NCBI GenBank assembly: GCA_003833135.1
Contig: QZLH01000445.1
Coordinates: forward strand, 1 to 64,000
Length of the DNA: 64,000 nt
Source of the DNA: Oehlia diaphana
Lineage: Eukaryota > Glomeromycota > Glomeromycetes > Glomerales > Glomeraceae
Direction: 5' to 3'
Shown: one piece after another, positions 42,308 through 55,215 of the stretch
How positions within the stretch are numbered: position 1 is the stretch's first letter
Layout: the number at the start of each line of letters is the position of its first letter
The notes under the pieces: model-generated
Seen by the model: only the letters and a program-made list of their open reading frames with translations
Database searches by the model: none
Told to the model about the DNA's origin: nothing
Translations under genes and position numbers: made by a program

Positions 42308-44354
42308 TCAAGAAAATTTTTCTTTCTTCTTTATATCGGAAACTCTCTCAACAACAATTTTTTCACAAAATTCTAACAGTTCTTTTTCTAATTTTTCATC
42401 TTTGACTTGGGTATGCAACCAAGAGCGGGCTTTTTCATTTTGAGCTTTAAATTTTTGTTGATATTTACATAATACTTTATTGCAATAAGCTAATGTTAAG
42501 AATGTGATCAATACTTTAGTATCCAATTCTTTGACACGTTCATCAGCAATACAAATTATTGATGAAATATCTTCGTTTGTAGTTATGCCAAGATCATCAG
42601 CGATTTGTTTGGAAATGTCAAATGAACCATCTTCATTTTGAGTTTTAATAACCTTAATGTACTCTTCCTCAGTTACAGATTCTTGAATTTTTTTGATAAG
42701 CACTTGATCTGCTTTTTCTTTGATTACTTTTTTCGTTGTATGTTCAACAACGACTGTGTTGGTGCTTTTCACTGGTAAAGTGTCAGTCATTTCAATAATA
42801 GTAGCTGTGGTGGATGTAGCTGTGGTGGGTGTAGTGGATGGAGAACCTACTTTATAAATGATATCAGTAAGTTCCACTTTATTGGTTTTGGTGACAGTAG
42901 TCATGGCTTTCTTTTTCACATTTTTTTCTTTTTTCTTCTGTTTCCTAACAATTATAGTAGGTTTCTCTTCATTTTCGATCATCTTCGATTGTTCTCCGTT
43001 ATTCTGAGTTTCAGGTACAGTAATTTCAATTTCTTCACCACATTGATTAATGGGAGCGACCTTGACTTCTTGATCTGAAACAGTAGTTTTTTTGAAAGTG
43101 GACTTATGTCGAGGTATAAGCGCAAGGAGTTTTCCAGTAAGATTATTAGTAGTTTCTATAAGAATATTTTCAATAAATTCTTTAGTAGCTTCGAATTTGC
43201 TTTTAGTTTTTGTTGTCGATTGAGATACGTCTATTGCAGATTTTATGGCTTCACCAATCCAACTGGCCCAAGAAAGTTCTAATACTTCCTCTTCATTGAT
43301 TTTAAAATGATCATTTGCAAAATTTTCGGCCAAATCATATAATTGTTTTGTATCTGTAACGATTTTCTTCAAGTAAACTTCAGCTTCCTTAAATGAATTC
43401 GTCCACATCACGTGATTCGTATATAAAATTTTAAGGAGTACTTTAGGTAAAGAAATATGTGACAATTTAATATGCAAGTAAAATATTTTATGTAATTTTA
43501 ATAAAATTATAATTATCGCAAGTTAATAATAATGAGAAAGAAATGAAATTACCTGTAGTTAATACGGTGCCCCAGATATCATTGTGGAGAGATTTTACTT
43601 TTTCATCATCCTTTATAGTAGCAGTGAATGCTTTTTCCAATTCATTTTTGGAATCAAAATTAAATAATTTTGCTAATTTGTCTGTTAGTTCGAAATTACC
43701 ATCTGTACATTGGTAATTTATCAAATTACATAAATTATAAAGAGTAATAGTAGTTTTAAAAAATTTTGTGGTTTTTGGATATTTAGAAAAGGAATAGAAG
43801 TTGGCAACAAAACGAAGTTTTCCTTTTTTAGGTCTGGGTGGTATGTGTAAAAATCTATTTTTTGGTTTTATTAAATCGCGTTCAAGATCCAATTTCTTTC
43901 CTTTAATTAGGTCTTTAGGATCAAGGATATAAAATCCCAAACTTACATGATTAAAGAAAGCATTATTATTATAAACTCGAATCTTGAATTTTTTATCAAT
44001 ATCGTAAATTGGAATATAAAATTCTTGATTCCATTCTGGGTTGATGTCATTGCAGATATGAGTTTTGCAAAATTCAAAACCACTAGATGAACAAGTAATT
44101 TTTACATAAAAATTCAAAGAATCGCCATCAAGCCAACTATTTAGATTTTTGGCACTGACAATATTAATCCGAACAACACCAACTGAAATATAAATAAAAT
44201 GTTAACAAATGATTTAATTAAATAAAATTCTAAAATTTATTTTTCGCGGACCTGGTTTTGAGACATCTTCCTTTGTATGTTTTACAGGATTAGGTTGAGG
44301 CGGTGATTCTATAACTATAGAATCGTTTTCATTTGTTATAGACATTGAACTCAT
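42308..44354 (-). CDS. C2-domain protein of unknown function
   Basis: Three exons (44354-44252, 44182-43553 and 43440-42308) total 1866 nt (621 aa). Residues ~35-150 form a C2-like domain: VGVVRINIVSAKNLNSWLDG, SLNFYVKITCSS, then NDINPEWNQEFYIPIYD (the N-P-x-W-N-x-x-F hallmark) and KIRVYNNNAFFNHVSLGFYI. Two of the usual Ca-binding acids look substituted, so Ca binding is uncertain. The rest is helical and charged, with a Lys/Thr-rich low-complexity centre (KKKEKNVKKKAMTTVTKTNK). No membrane anchor was seen. The first donor (GTCCGC) is weak. It is divergent from the channel gene, and both are echoed in a decayed copy at 52.8-54.5 kb. Confidence 0.75.
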
Positions 44355-44991
44355 TGCACTCTAATCAAACTCTGACAAGAAAAAGAAGCTTTAAAAGTAT
44401 CCTTTCACGTATATTTGCAACCGTTAACCATGATTGAAAATAACGGTTTAAAATTTAAACTTAGTCGACTTATACAGTGGCGTATTTGCATATTCGTGCA
44501 TGTAAATTAAATTGACTTATTTATCATGTACAATAATGAGCTGGCTATACTGCAGATCAAATGATCTCTTAATAATTACTTTATTTGTAAATACAGCGCT
44601 TCTATACTCTTTGATGAATTAAAAAATGGTTAGCGTAAAAACATTTTACTCTTAAATATGTTTTACAAATGAGGAACAATATCTAGAAAACTTCTTAAGT
44701 CATCAAGAATATTATCATTTCTCACCACCTCCCAAACTTGTTTTGTCAAAGATTCGGCACGAAGGTAACGGTGGTTCTGCATTTGTATTTGCTTGGCATG
44801 ATTTCAAATTATTATAGCTGCTCTAAAAAGTTAATTTATTATTTTATCTTTTGTTATCACTAAAATAGATTGATTAGATAATTTCGATATAATTTAATTA
44901 CTGCAATAATTTTTTGTTGATCTGTTATAAAAAGAAAATTTTTCTACTAGAATTTGTCGCTTTTTCATATTTTTATATAAGAAAAAGAAAT
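44355..44991. promoter_or_regulatory. Divergent intergenic region between the C2 and channel genes
   Basis: 637 bp without a supported gene. The segment around 44822 (ctaaaaagttaatttattat) has a diverged counterpart near 53413, inside the decayed duplicate. Confidence 0.45.
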
Positions 44992-47900
44992 ATGAGTGTT
45001 GCTGTAAATATGGAAGAAAAGCAAAATGATATGGGGAAGAATTATGTGGCCATCAGCCCAGATGGTTCGATAGTAGCAAAGTTTAATCCAAGTAAGGTTT
45101 ATATTTAGACTTCTATTAATTAAAATAAAAAGATAAATTCATTTAACATATCTCTCATTTTTACAGATTATATAAATAAAGAAGACAATAAACCTTATTC
45201 CTGTTTATTGATCAAAAAAGTGGATACAGATGACAAGGATATACCCTTAAAAATTGAAAAAGATAAATTTGGTGAAAATGTCCATGAATGGTCTTTAGCA
45301 GTTTCGGATGCCAATGAAAATATTTGTTTTGTCGCGATCTCTTGCATAATTGGCAAAGATGTGTCTCACCAGCCTCAGCCTAATAACTTTGAAAGATCAA
45401 AGTTTTATACATATTTTAATAAAATTTACAACTTTTTAGGACCTTCTATTTTCATTCTTTTCATAATCTTTTTTATCATTCCTTTTATCTGTATTCTCCC
45501 TTTCATTTTATATTCTCACTTTTACGAACGTCTCTTTCCTTCTTATAATAAAAGAATATTCAATAATGAAGTATTTGAACAACTTCAATTAGCCATGAAT
45601 TCTAAAAGTAAAGGAGAAATAACAATTTTTAGATGTGACTTGACGCACTATAAGGCCAAAACCCTCCAATTTATCACGTATTCTTTTGATGGAGTAGTTG
45701 GTTTTCTACCTTCGAAGAATAGAACGATACTTATTTGCATGAATCATATAAAAATACAAAAGCTTTACATACATTATATAAAGAATAAAAATAATAAAGG
45801 CCAAATTGAATTAGATGAAAAAGATTGCTTTTTGTTACCTGAAAATTTATTTAAAGAATTAGAAAACAACAAGGATGCATGGAAATATCTTTTGAAGTCA
45901 AGATATCAGGAATATTTAATGACTGATAGGAGTTATAATCAACAACTACAACATATTGAAATTTATAATGTTAATACTTCACAATTAGTGAACATTTTTT
46001 ATAGAAATCGTGGGAAAAAAAATAATGAACCAGGAATTTTCGCAATATCAACTGATTCAGATTTATTTGCTTATTCTAGTGGAGATAATACTATTACAAT
46101 ATATTTAATGGAAAGTGGACTTGAAGTTGTTTCAAAAAAGATTGATTGTGTTTCAAAAATTAAATTTTTAGAATTTATTGATGGGAATAATGAATTATTC
46201 ATCATCAGTGAAGATAATAAATTTCATACTTGGCTGTTATCGGGATGCTTAGACGATCTTTTTAGCATCGAACATAATACATCTACTCTATTGAGTTATA
46301 ACCATACTTTAACAAAAGCAAGTGGGATGGTAGTATTTCTTGACGAAAATAAAAATATTAAAATTTTACATGATTTAATTAATAAAGATACTAAGAAACC
46401 TGTAAAATCCGATTCCGAAAAATTCTCGGATGAAAATTTTAATAAATTTAAGAAACTATATCACGAGATAAAGGTTAATAAATTACCTAAATGGGATGAT
46501 AATATTACTACTATTATAAAAACTGCATGTGGATTACTGGTTTACATGTATAATACTCGTAATGATGAGGAAAATAGTATTTATATTAATGCAATTGAAA
46601 AATTCATTAGAACTTTCATTGAAAATTGTCCTGATCATTGGAAACTTATGGAGATTCAATATCCCTTAATGGCATTTCTAATTTGTGCACGATCATTTTC
46701 ATTGATCAAATTTATTCTTTTTGAAAAAGACTCAAAAGAGAAGAACTCAAAAGAGAAAGACTCAAAAGAGAAAGTCTCAAAAGTCAAAAACTTACATAGA
46801 CCTCGAAGTCAGTATAGTTCTTATCCAAATTATCATGAGGAATGGAAATTATCAAAATCAGATAATGATTTGAAATTAGCTTTAAGTTTTTGTAAAGGTT
46901 AGCACTTTAAATTCATTATCATTTTTATTTTTTAATTTTTCTTTAAAAAAAAAAAAATTTATTTATTTAATAGATCGAGATGCTGTTATGTTAGCATATT
47001 TATTAGAATATTATTCAGAAAATTCTCTATCTCATATTGGTTGGATGATTAATGTTACAAAAATTCTTCCAGAATTATCTAAACATAAATACGGTATGAT
47101 CGTTTTCGCTATTTTAATTTAATAATATTTTTAATAAGAAATTCATATTATTATCATTTTTCATATATATAGCTAATTATGTGGATTTATTGTATTTTAA
47201 ATCTTGTTTTGGAGAAATGAAATATAATTTTTCAAATAAAAGATTTAAAACCGTATCATTTAAACAAGATTTATTAGAAGTATATTTACCACTTACCCAA
47301 CTTATACCAACAAATTTTGTTTCTTTGGTTACTTATTCTAATTATAGAAAGTTAAGGTAAATGCAATTTTAAATATCGTTTAAAATCAAGTCATATTTTA
47401 AATCTATTATTTTAATATAGATGTGATATGTCATCGGATATTTGTATGGTTCCACTTCCGAATTTTACAACTTGTCCAAATGAAGAACTTGATGAAGAAC
47501 CTGAAGAAACTGAAAAATTTGAAAAATTTTGGACATTTTTGAAAATATGTGCAAAATTATTTAGAAAAATTTTTATTCCTATTGATCCGCTTAGGTTGAA
47601 TTTGAAAGATGACCAATTCAGTCCATTTCTTCAAATTGAAAAATACGACAGTCCATTTTTTTATATTCCGGCTATGGAAGCAGTTATAAATTCAAGATGG
47701 AAACAAGCAAAAACTAATTGGATGATTTTTTTAATTAAATATCTTATATTTTTAATTCTATTTTCTTATCTTTCTCAAATTTTTTTAAAAAATAATGAAA
47801 ATTATAGCAAAACGGCAAATATAGTTATGATCGTAATATTTTATTACCTTGGAATTGATTTATTTATTGTTCAGTTTTTGCGGATGAAAAATATTTTATC

Positions 47901-48902
47901 AATATTACACACATTTGATCTATGTAGTACCATTCTTGGTATAATTAATCTAACATTAATAATTTCTGGAATTGAAAGTGAATGGATTATTCTTTTAACA
48001 TCGGTAACTACCTTAATACTTTGGTTTGAAATGGTATGTTTAACGCTTTTTTATATATAAGTTTTTACGTAATTATATTAAAATATTGTTATTTATTTCT
48101 CAAGCTCTTATGGCTACGATTATATTCGGGAATAGCGATTAGCATCTACATATTCGGAAATATTTTAAAAATCATTATCCCGTTTTTTGCATTCATGATT
48201 GTTTTAACAGTTGGATTTGGTCATTCAATGTAAATATTTTTATTTTATTTATTATTGTATTAAGTTATTACTAAGAAATAATTTTTATTTCTATATTTAT
48301 AAATAGGTTTATTCTTTTCGGATATCCATCACTTGTTAATTTACATCCTTCAATTTCAACTTATACATTAAATAATGGATCTGAAAATTTCACTTTGACA
48401 GGAACTGAACCAGATAACCCGTTTGATACACTTTTTGATGCTATTCTTTCTGCATATTATTGGAATACGCTTAGCTTTAGTGATTATAATTATTGGCCAC
48501 TAAAACTATTAACTTTTTTGGCAAACGTCATTCTGGTTCTTGTTTTATTAAATATGATTATTGCATTGATGAAGTAAGTAATATTATTATATGTATTTAT
48601 TAAAGAGATATATTATTCATAAATATTTATTTAACCTTTAAATAATATATATTTATATATATAGTGATGCGTTTAATAAAGCTAAAGAAGATGGTAAACA
48701 CGGACTTTTAATATTCAGATCAGAACTTATTAATGATTATGAAAGACTTTATGGTGCGGATTTATATAAATCATTACAATCATCAAAATATATTTGTTTT
48801 CGTCGAGATCAAAATTTAATGAAAGAATGGTTAGAAAAATCTAAAGAAATTCGAGAAGAAAAATTGTATTCGTGGTTTGATGAAGATACATCTAACGAAT
48901 GA
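44992..48902 (+). CDS. TRP-like ion channel with an N-terminal propeller-like region
   Basis: Eight exons (44992-45091, 45167-46897, 46974-47093, 47173-47356, 47421-48033, 48105-48229, 48307-48573 and 48665-48902) total 3378 nt (1125 aa). Near residue ~115 there is one strongly hydrophobic segment (FLGPSIFILFIIFFIIPFIC). A large soluble region follows with WD-like strands (FAISTDSDLFAYSSGDNTIT, IYLMESGLEVVSKK). The C-terminal ion-transport domain has about six membrane segments (WMIFLIKYLIFLILFSYLSQ, ANIVMIVIFYYLGIDLFIVQ, ...). A pore region is suggested by FDTLFDAILSAYYWNTLSFS before the last segment, LLNMIIALMNDAF. A short charged tail closes it. A KEKDSKEK repeat lies near residue 600. The permeant ion cannot be inferred. 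Confidence 0.8.
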
Positions 48903-49817
48903 TTACCAATCTTTGACAGACTATATGACAGCTATATGACACTTGTATTAAAGAAATGAACTTTATATCCATTTATTCTTTTTCTTTGATATTTTTTTAA
49001 ATTGCTAAAAACCATGTAACCATGTGACACATTGTTTCTTATTAATAAAACGTATTTGAATAACTGAACTAGTTATACTTTTTATATATCTTGTGTGACT
49101 GACGCAATAACTCTTATTTGATTTGAGTAATAAATAGATTGTTCCATAGCTATTTTCATAACACAATGTCATTTTTAATTTAATTATACATAAAATTTCG
49201 ACATATTATACGTCATATATACGTCATACGTCCTTGCAATTGTGAAATTGTTAATGCTATAATGTTGATTGTGATTAAACTCACTTTAGAGCTTAGACAT
49301 TTTCTATATTAATCCAAGTAATAAATTGGTGAATCAAAAACAATAGGATAATATACGAGCTTTTTTATGTAAATATCAAGCCATATTTATATTTCTAATT
49401 TGATAATTTACAATTTAATTACTTTAATTTAATTACTAGACTTTAGTTATTTATTTATTATCACATCCCAAACGTTTGAGATACTTTAGAGCGAAAATTA
49501 AAGGTTGTAGGTACGCTAGAGCTCCCGTAAGTAGCTGCAGATGATTTCCTCATAGCTCTCCTGAGCTATTGTTATTACAGTATACAGTATATTATCTTAG
49601 AGTTATTGCATAAAGTACAAAATATCGTATTTGACACCTTTTTTTCTGATATCTTATGGTCTCAGGAAAATAAAATTTAGTTTATAACAGATAAATTATA
49701 AAGATGCGATAAAATTTTTCTAAGATATTACGCAAATTAATAAATATTAATTTGGACCAACGATACAAATAATCAAAAATAAAGTATATTGTACAGCTAA
49801 CTTCTATAATTATCTTA
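48903..49817. other. Intergenic AT-rich region
   Basis: About 0.9 kb. gcagatgatttcctcatagc near 49537 belongs to a mildly GC-richer patch. No supported gene, RNA or repeat. Confidence 0.5.
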
Positions 49818-51011
49818 GGCCACACAAATTCGATTTTTCGGTTCACTTCACCCGGCCGGGTCACTTTTTCAAATTTCAACAAAAAAAAGTTTATATGTAA
49901 AAAGTTTATCACGTGATCAGGACTTAATTTTATTGGCGGGTAAGTTTATCACGTGGCTGAGAACTTTTGGGGCGAAAATAGGCCAGTTCATTTCTGATTG
50001 TTCGGAATTTTGATCGGGTTTTGAGTCAATAAACATTGGCTGATAGAACTGTGTAACCCGATCAGTGACCCGNNNNNNNNNNNNNNNNNNNNNNNNNNNN
50101 NNNNNNNNNNNNNNNNNNNNNNNNNNNNNNNNNNNNNNNNNNNNNNNNNNNNNNNNNNNNNNNNNNNNNNNNNNNNNNNNNNNNNNNNNNNNNNNNNNNN
50201 NNNNNNNNNNNNNNNNNNNNNNNNNNNNNNNNNNNNNNNNNNNNNNNNNNNNNNNNNNNNNNNNNNNNNNNNNNNNNNNNNNNNNNNNNNNNNNNNNNNN
50301 NNNNNNNNNNNNNNNNNNNNNNNNNNNNNNNNNNNNNNNNNNNNNNNNNNNNNNNNNNNNNNNNNNNNNNNNNNNNNNNNNNNNNNNNNNNNNNNNNNNN
50401 NNNNNNNNNNNNNNNNNNNNNNNNNNNNNNNNNNNNNNNNNNNNNNNNNNNNNNNNNNNNNNNNNNNNNNNNNNNNNNNNNNNNNNNNNNNNNNNNNNNN
50501 NNNNNNNNNNNNNNNNNNNNNNNNNNNNNNNNNNNNNNNNNNNNNNNNNNNNNNNNNNNNNNNNNNNNNNNNNNNNNNNNNNNNNNNNNNNNNNNNNNNN
50601 NNNNNNNNNNNNNNNNNNNTGACCCGATTTTTGCGAACTAAAAAATAGTGGTTTTTTTTTGACTGTGTTTTTTTTCAACGTGTCCGTTGCCTAGTAATAT
50701 GGCTTAATTTGTATATTATGTTATTGTTTATTGCTTATTCGCAATTTTGTAAAAAAAGTATTTTATTAATATAAAAAAATAAGATGATCAAAATAACCGG
50801 TCAATACGTACTCAATTCTGATGTTGATCACATGTTGTGATCAAAAATCCGAACAATCAGAAATGAACTGGCCTAATAAATTCCTCCCCTTTAAAAGCCA
50901 ACCAATCAGATGTCACGATTTTATATATATTAATAAACAATAAACCCCGGGTCCCCGGGTCGATTTTAAATTTCAATGTTACGTGAACCGAATAATTGAA
51001 TTTGTGTAGCC
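49818..51011. mobile_element. Harbinger-like inverted-repeat element containing an assembly gap
   Basis: The left end ggccacacaaattcgatttt pairs with the right end (reverse complement ggctacacaaattcaattat). Inner blocks also pair: ggccagttcatttctgattg at 49981 with caatcagaaatgaactggcc at 50854-50873. The trinucleotide TTA flanks both sides (49815-49817 and 51012-51014). GG-start termini with a TTA duplication fit PIF/Harbinger-type MITEs. The interior contains the 547-N gap, so a transposase gene inside cannot be excluded. Confidence 0.7.
50073..50619. other. Assembly gap, 547 N
   Basis: A run of N between tgacccg on the left and tgacccg on the right. The same 7-mer on each edge suggests the gap arose within a repeat. 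Its true length is unknown. Confidence 0.95.
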
Positions 51012-51151
51012 TTATTAATCAAAACGATATATTTGCTAAACAATTAATTATGTTTGATATTGTGATTATTACCAAATCTGTGCGACAATCGTTCATAAAT
51101 ATCCCTATTTTAAAGAAATATCTTAACAATCGCTCTTAAAATATATAAATT

Positions 51152-52168
51152 ATGGCCCCAAGTTCTCGCAACGATACAGATGGTAAGATTATAGAAATTT
51201 ACCAGTTTTCTCATTATATAGTCTATTAACTAGTGCTGTAATTTCAGACTCAGGAGTTCGTTATTTTCCTTATCGCATCACGCGTTCCCAGTCTCGACAG
51301 TCTAGTCAACTTACCTCTCAGTCTCAGCTTAGTGACTCTAGTCAACTTCCTCTCCAGCCTACACAAGAGAAAAGGCTTCACTTATCCTCCGTGGCTATTA
51401 ATTCAGCAAGAGAAAAATTGCTCACATTTCAAAAAGCCCGAGAAGAAGGGGAAGAAGTGGAAGAAAGTACCTTTCCTTTGTTCGTTCAACAGTAATACGA
51501 CGTACCACAGTATTGAATGATCAGGATTTGGATTATGGTACTGATGCAACCGCAGTTCTGAGTCAAAACATTGCAAAGGAATCTGATTTTTGGGTTCGAC
51601 CAAGACATCGTCCCGATCCACCAGCTGTATCTAGATGGAAAGGATAAGCATATCCAATAAAGATGATTGAGGTTGATTTTTCTCAGAGTCTCCCTGATCT
51701 TCATCAAACAACCGCTCTCTACTTTAATCAACGAACCACAATCCAGATTGTGTTAACTTGGAAAACGCATAAACACTTATACAAAACTAGTACTATACAC
51801 TAATTGCTGCATTGTACCTTCGTACAAACACAACCCACTGATTCCAACTATGTCATTTCTTTTGGGACAACAAATCCTGATACAAATACTGTAAACTATT
51901 GTTATTAATCAAATGGGTGTTCCTTCTGGTAGCATTATTGTGTTGGGCATCCTGATCCTAATAATAATAAATTTCCTCCTTGCAATGTGGTAAATCTTCC
52001 AGATTACCAAATGAATATTCCTGGACCAGAAATATTTGATGGAGTTCAAGCACATTTACTTCCCGCAGGGTTCCTATTGTACCAAATACACCTCCTGCAG
52101 GATTTGCTGCCGGATTTAATTTGGATCTCTGGGAAGTTCAAGATATAATACGACGACACATATAATTT
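51152..52168 (+). pseudogene. Frameshifted gene of unknown function
   Basis: It starts as a plausible gene: ATGGCCCCAAGTTCTCGC at 51152, a short intron (GTAAGA...TTTCAG), then a Ser/Gln-rich stretch (RSQSRQSSQLTSQSQLS) and REKLLTFQKAREEGEEVEES. After about 51490 the protein-like reading moves to another frame (TTVLNDQDLDYGTDATAVLS, SDFWVRPRHRPDPPAVSRWK) and meets a TAA near 51645. It then continues in pieces to VPNTPPAGFAAGFNLDLWEV and stops near 52165. Several frame changes and stops mark it as decayed. The family is not recognised. Confidence 0.55.
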
Positions 52169-52829
52169 TATAGGTGTGAACTTGGTTGGCTGAAAAGGCA
52201 TTAATAAACAAAGTCTATTGCATTTAATTTGTATTACATATTAGTGTAAAAATGCAATGTTATTTTATTTTTTTGCGAGACAACTTAATCATCATCATTT
52301 GTAGAATATTTTTCTCAAAGTAAATTTTTTAGCTAACACTAATTTTAATAAAAAAGATTATCTGTTAAACTTTCACTTCAAAAAAATTTGATGCATACTA
52401 AAGTTATACAAATCAATCCCTTCTCCATACGAAGTAATCACTTCCTTAAATAATATTCCTGATCACGTTTCTGATAATGCATTGACAGACCTAGTTAAAT
52501 TGCTTTCCTTTGGTAAAGCTAGTCCAGAGGATGTGAAACCCGTGACAAAATATCATGATCAATTAATTAGCTGAGGTCAAATTTTCATATATACTTAGAA
52601 GGGTTTCATTAGGAAAAATACAGTGGTATGTGCTTTTGTAAAAGATGCTACTCTCAATTTATTTGTTGTGTCCTTTATTTCGATTGCATTTTTTTTCGAG
52701 AGGATAACTCTGATTAACGTTACAAAAATATATGTGCTTAGAATATTCGTGAAATGCCTTGCACGCCCTTGCTAAGTAGATATTTATAATAATTCTTCGA
52801 ATAAAAGTTGCCCTTTGTAAAATAAAAAA
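52169..52829. other. Noncoding decayed region
   Basis: AT-rich and without a supported gene. It may include unrecognisably decayed parts of the duplicated block described next. Confidence 0.45.
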
Positions 52830-53010
52830 TATGTATCACATTCATCGAGTAATACGAATACTGATGAAATATTTCGTTTGTAGTCATGCTAAGGTCATCA
52901 GTGATTTATTTGGACATAACAAAAGAAACATCTTCATTTTGAGTTTACCTTAATGCACTTCTTCCTTATTTTTTTGATAAGCATTTTTACTTCTACATTT
53001 TTTCGTTGTA
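52830..53010 (-). pseudogene. Decayed copy of part of the C2-protein gene
   Basis: The stretch from cacattcatcgagtaatacg through tgatgaaatatttcgtttg and catcttcattttgagtttac to ttttttcgttgtatg matches 42530-42745 (last exon of the C2 gene) in the same orientation. Several deletions and point changes break the frame. No translation survives. Confidence 0.8.
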
Positions 53011-53739
53011 TGATTACCAATATTTATGTATGGAAAAAAATTATAAAATATTTCTCTGCTTTTTTAAATTCTGGTGAAGTATCAATAAACGGTGTTTTTC
53101 TGAGAAAGGATAAAGTTTATTGCAGTATCTATTAATTTTTATTTTCGAGTAATTTATTGGCAAAATAAGTTACAATAGATGATATCAACGAATCATTTAA
53201 TGATCTAAAGACCTCATAATTTTAAATTATAAATATTTTTAATAATTGTAATAAATAACTGAATTTATTAAAAGTTTGAATAAATTATACGGATTGAAAA
53301 TTTACAAAATAATTTGAATTCGAGACGCAATTCACGAATATATACTATTTTAGGTAGTTAATTATTCCTGCATTTGTGTAATTTTGTATATACTGTATAT
53401 ATACACACACTTCTAAAAAGTTAATTCATTGTTTATCTTTAAGTTGTGCATATCATTGTGTGTCACTTTTTTTTTATATACTTTAAAATATATACAATAT
53501 CAAGCATTTACTAATTTGGATGATTTATGTTAGTACAACCAGTTTACTAAGTTGTATTAAGTTGTATAAAAAATACCTATTACGTAAGCCTGATAAAACA
53601 GTTACTCGGCACAACGTGACCTCGTAACTGCGGCACTGTCGTACCAGTGAAATTTACTGAGCTGCGCTCAGTAAATCCCACCAATCATATTGCTTATTGC
53701 AAATACAACAGTTACTGTTTTTATTTTTTTTGTCGGGTT

Positions 53740-54450
53740 TTCATATAATTATACAAGAAGAAAAGAATGACATTAACCGATCTTTAGCGGTCTCAGATAT
53801 CAATAAAAATATGTGTTTTGTCGCGATCTTTTACGTAATTGACAAAGTTGCGCCTCAGCCTAAAAACAAAAGACCGAAACTAATAAATATATATATTTTT
53901 ATTTTAGGACCTTCTATTTTCATTCTTCTCATCACAATCTTTTTTATTATTCCTTTTATATGCATCCTCTCTTTAATTTCATATTCTCAATTATTACAAA
54001 CGTCTATTTCCTTCCTATAATAAAAGAATATTCATTAATGAAGTATTTGACAATTTCAATTATTCATGAAATCTGAAAGCAAAGGAAAGATAAAGATTTT
54101 CGGGTCCACGTACGAAGAACTGTACGATATTTGTCTGTATGAATTACAGAATATTATTATAAACATACAAATTTCTATATAAATAATAGAAATAATAAAG
54201 ACTCATCTATATTTGCTGGAAAAGATTGCTTTTTGTTCTCAAGAATTTATTTAAAGGAATAGAAAGCAGAAAGGATGCAAAACGAAACTGGAAATATCTT
54301 GAGAAATTTTAATGACTGATTGAAATATATAATTTTTTACAGATGTCGCGAAAAAAAAGCTTAAATAATGGCAATTTACCGTAATTGCTTATTCTTATGG
54401 AGATAATATTATTACAATACATTGTATTTTAAATTATTTAAATTTTTGAT
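53740..54450 (+). pseudogene. Decayed copy of the N-terminal part of the channel gene
   Basis: The translation of 53697-54020 retains RSLAVSDINKNMCFVAIFYV and LGPSIFILLITIFFIIPFIC, paralleling the channel's WSLAVSDANENICFVAI and LGPSIFILFIIFFIIPFIC. After the stop at 54018 the DNA still tracks the parent (aagaatattcattaatgaag versus aagaatattcaataatgaag; ggagataatattattacaat versus ggagataatactattacaat) out to about 54420. Deletions and stops are frequent. The rest of the channel (membrane domain) is absent. Confidence 0.85.
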
Positions 54451-55215
54451 TTATTGATAGAATAAAATTTAAAGAATTTATATTTTTAAAAAATTCGCAA
54501 TGTGCCGTAAAAATTTGTTTACAAATGGTCACTGGTTATTACCCAAAATTTCACGCCTAGAATGTATTCTTCAAATTCAGAACAGGTAAATTTTTTTCAT
54601 GAAAATATATATAATATATTTGTATTTTATCTGAAAAAAAAAAACTCTGAGAATTCGTTCAATCCTTATTTAAGAATAATAAAAAGTTTTTAAAAATTAA
54701 TTTAAATTTAAGAAAAAGTAAAAATTACTCGGTTCTTTTGCTTTTTCCATCTGATTTAATTGAAATCTTCTATTTGTTATATAAGTTCATCCTATGTTTC
54801 CTTTCTTCGCTTTGTATATTTTTTGGATAATATGATGGATCTGAATTTTTCTTTTGTTTCGTGTCGATTATAAATATCAAAATTATTATAATGAAATTGA
54901 CACGATTGATCATTAAATTTAAGTTCAAAAGTAATTTGTTGTGCAGCAGAACTTTTTATCGTTCTGGCAAGTTTTCCTATATATTTCTTCGGGAATTTGA
55001 TGAGAATTTACCCTTACTATTACACGAAGTTTAAAGTTTAAACTGGAATGGGATCAGGAAAAGTTTTTATTTTGTAATATAATTGCCGATCATTTATGAT
55101 TTATAATTGATTACATAATACATATAATGCACTTTTAGAATAGAATTAACTATTTAAAATCATGATCTTAATTGGTTAAATATAACAATAATTTATCTAA
55201 TATTCCGTTCATACG
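54451..55215. other. Noncoding AT-rich region
   Basis: No supported gene or repeat was seen. The left edge may be a last decayed part of the channel copy. Confidence 0.45.

Noticed and set aside
49917..50678. Long open frames on both strands across 49.9-50.7 kb
   Set aside because: They run through the N gap; the translated part is unknown sequence and the real flanks are noncoding transposon arms.
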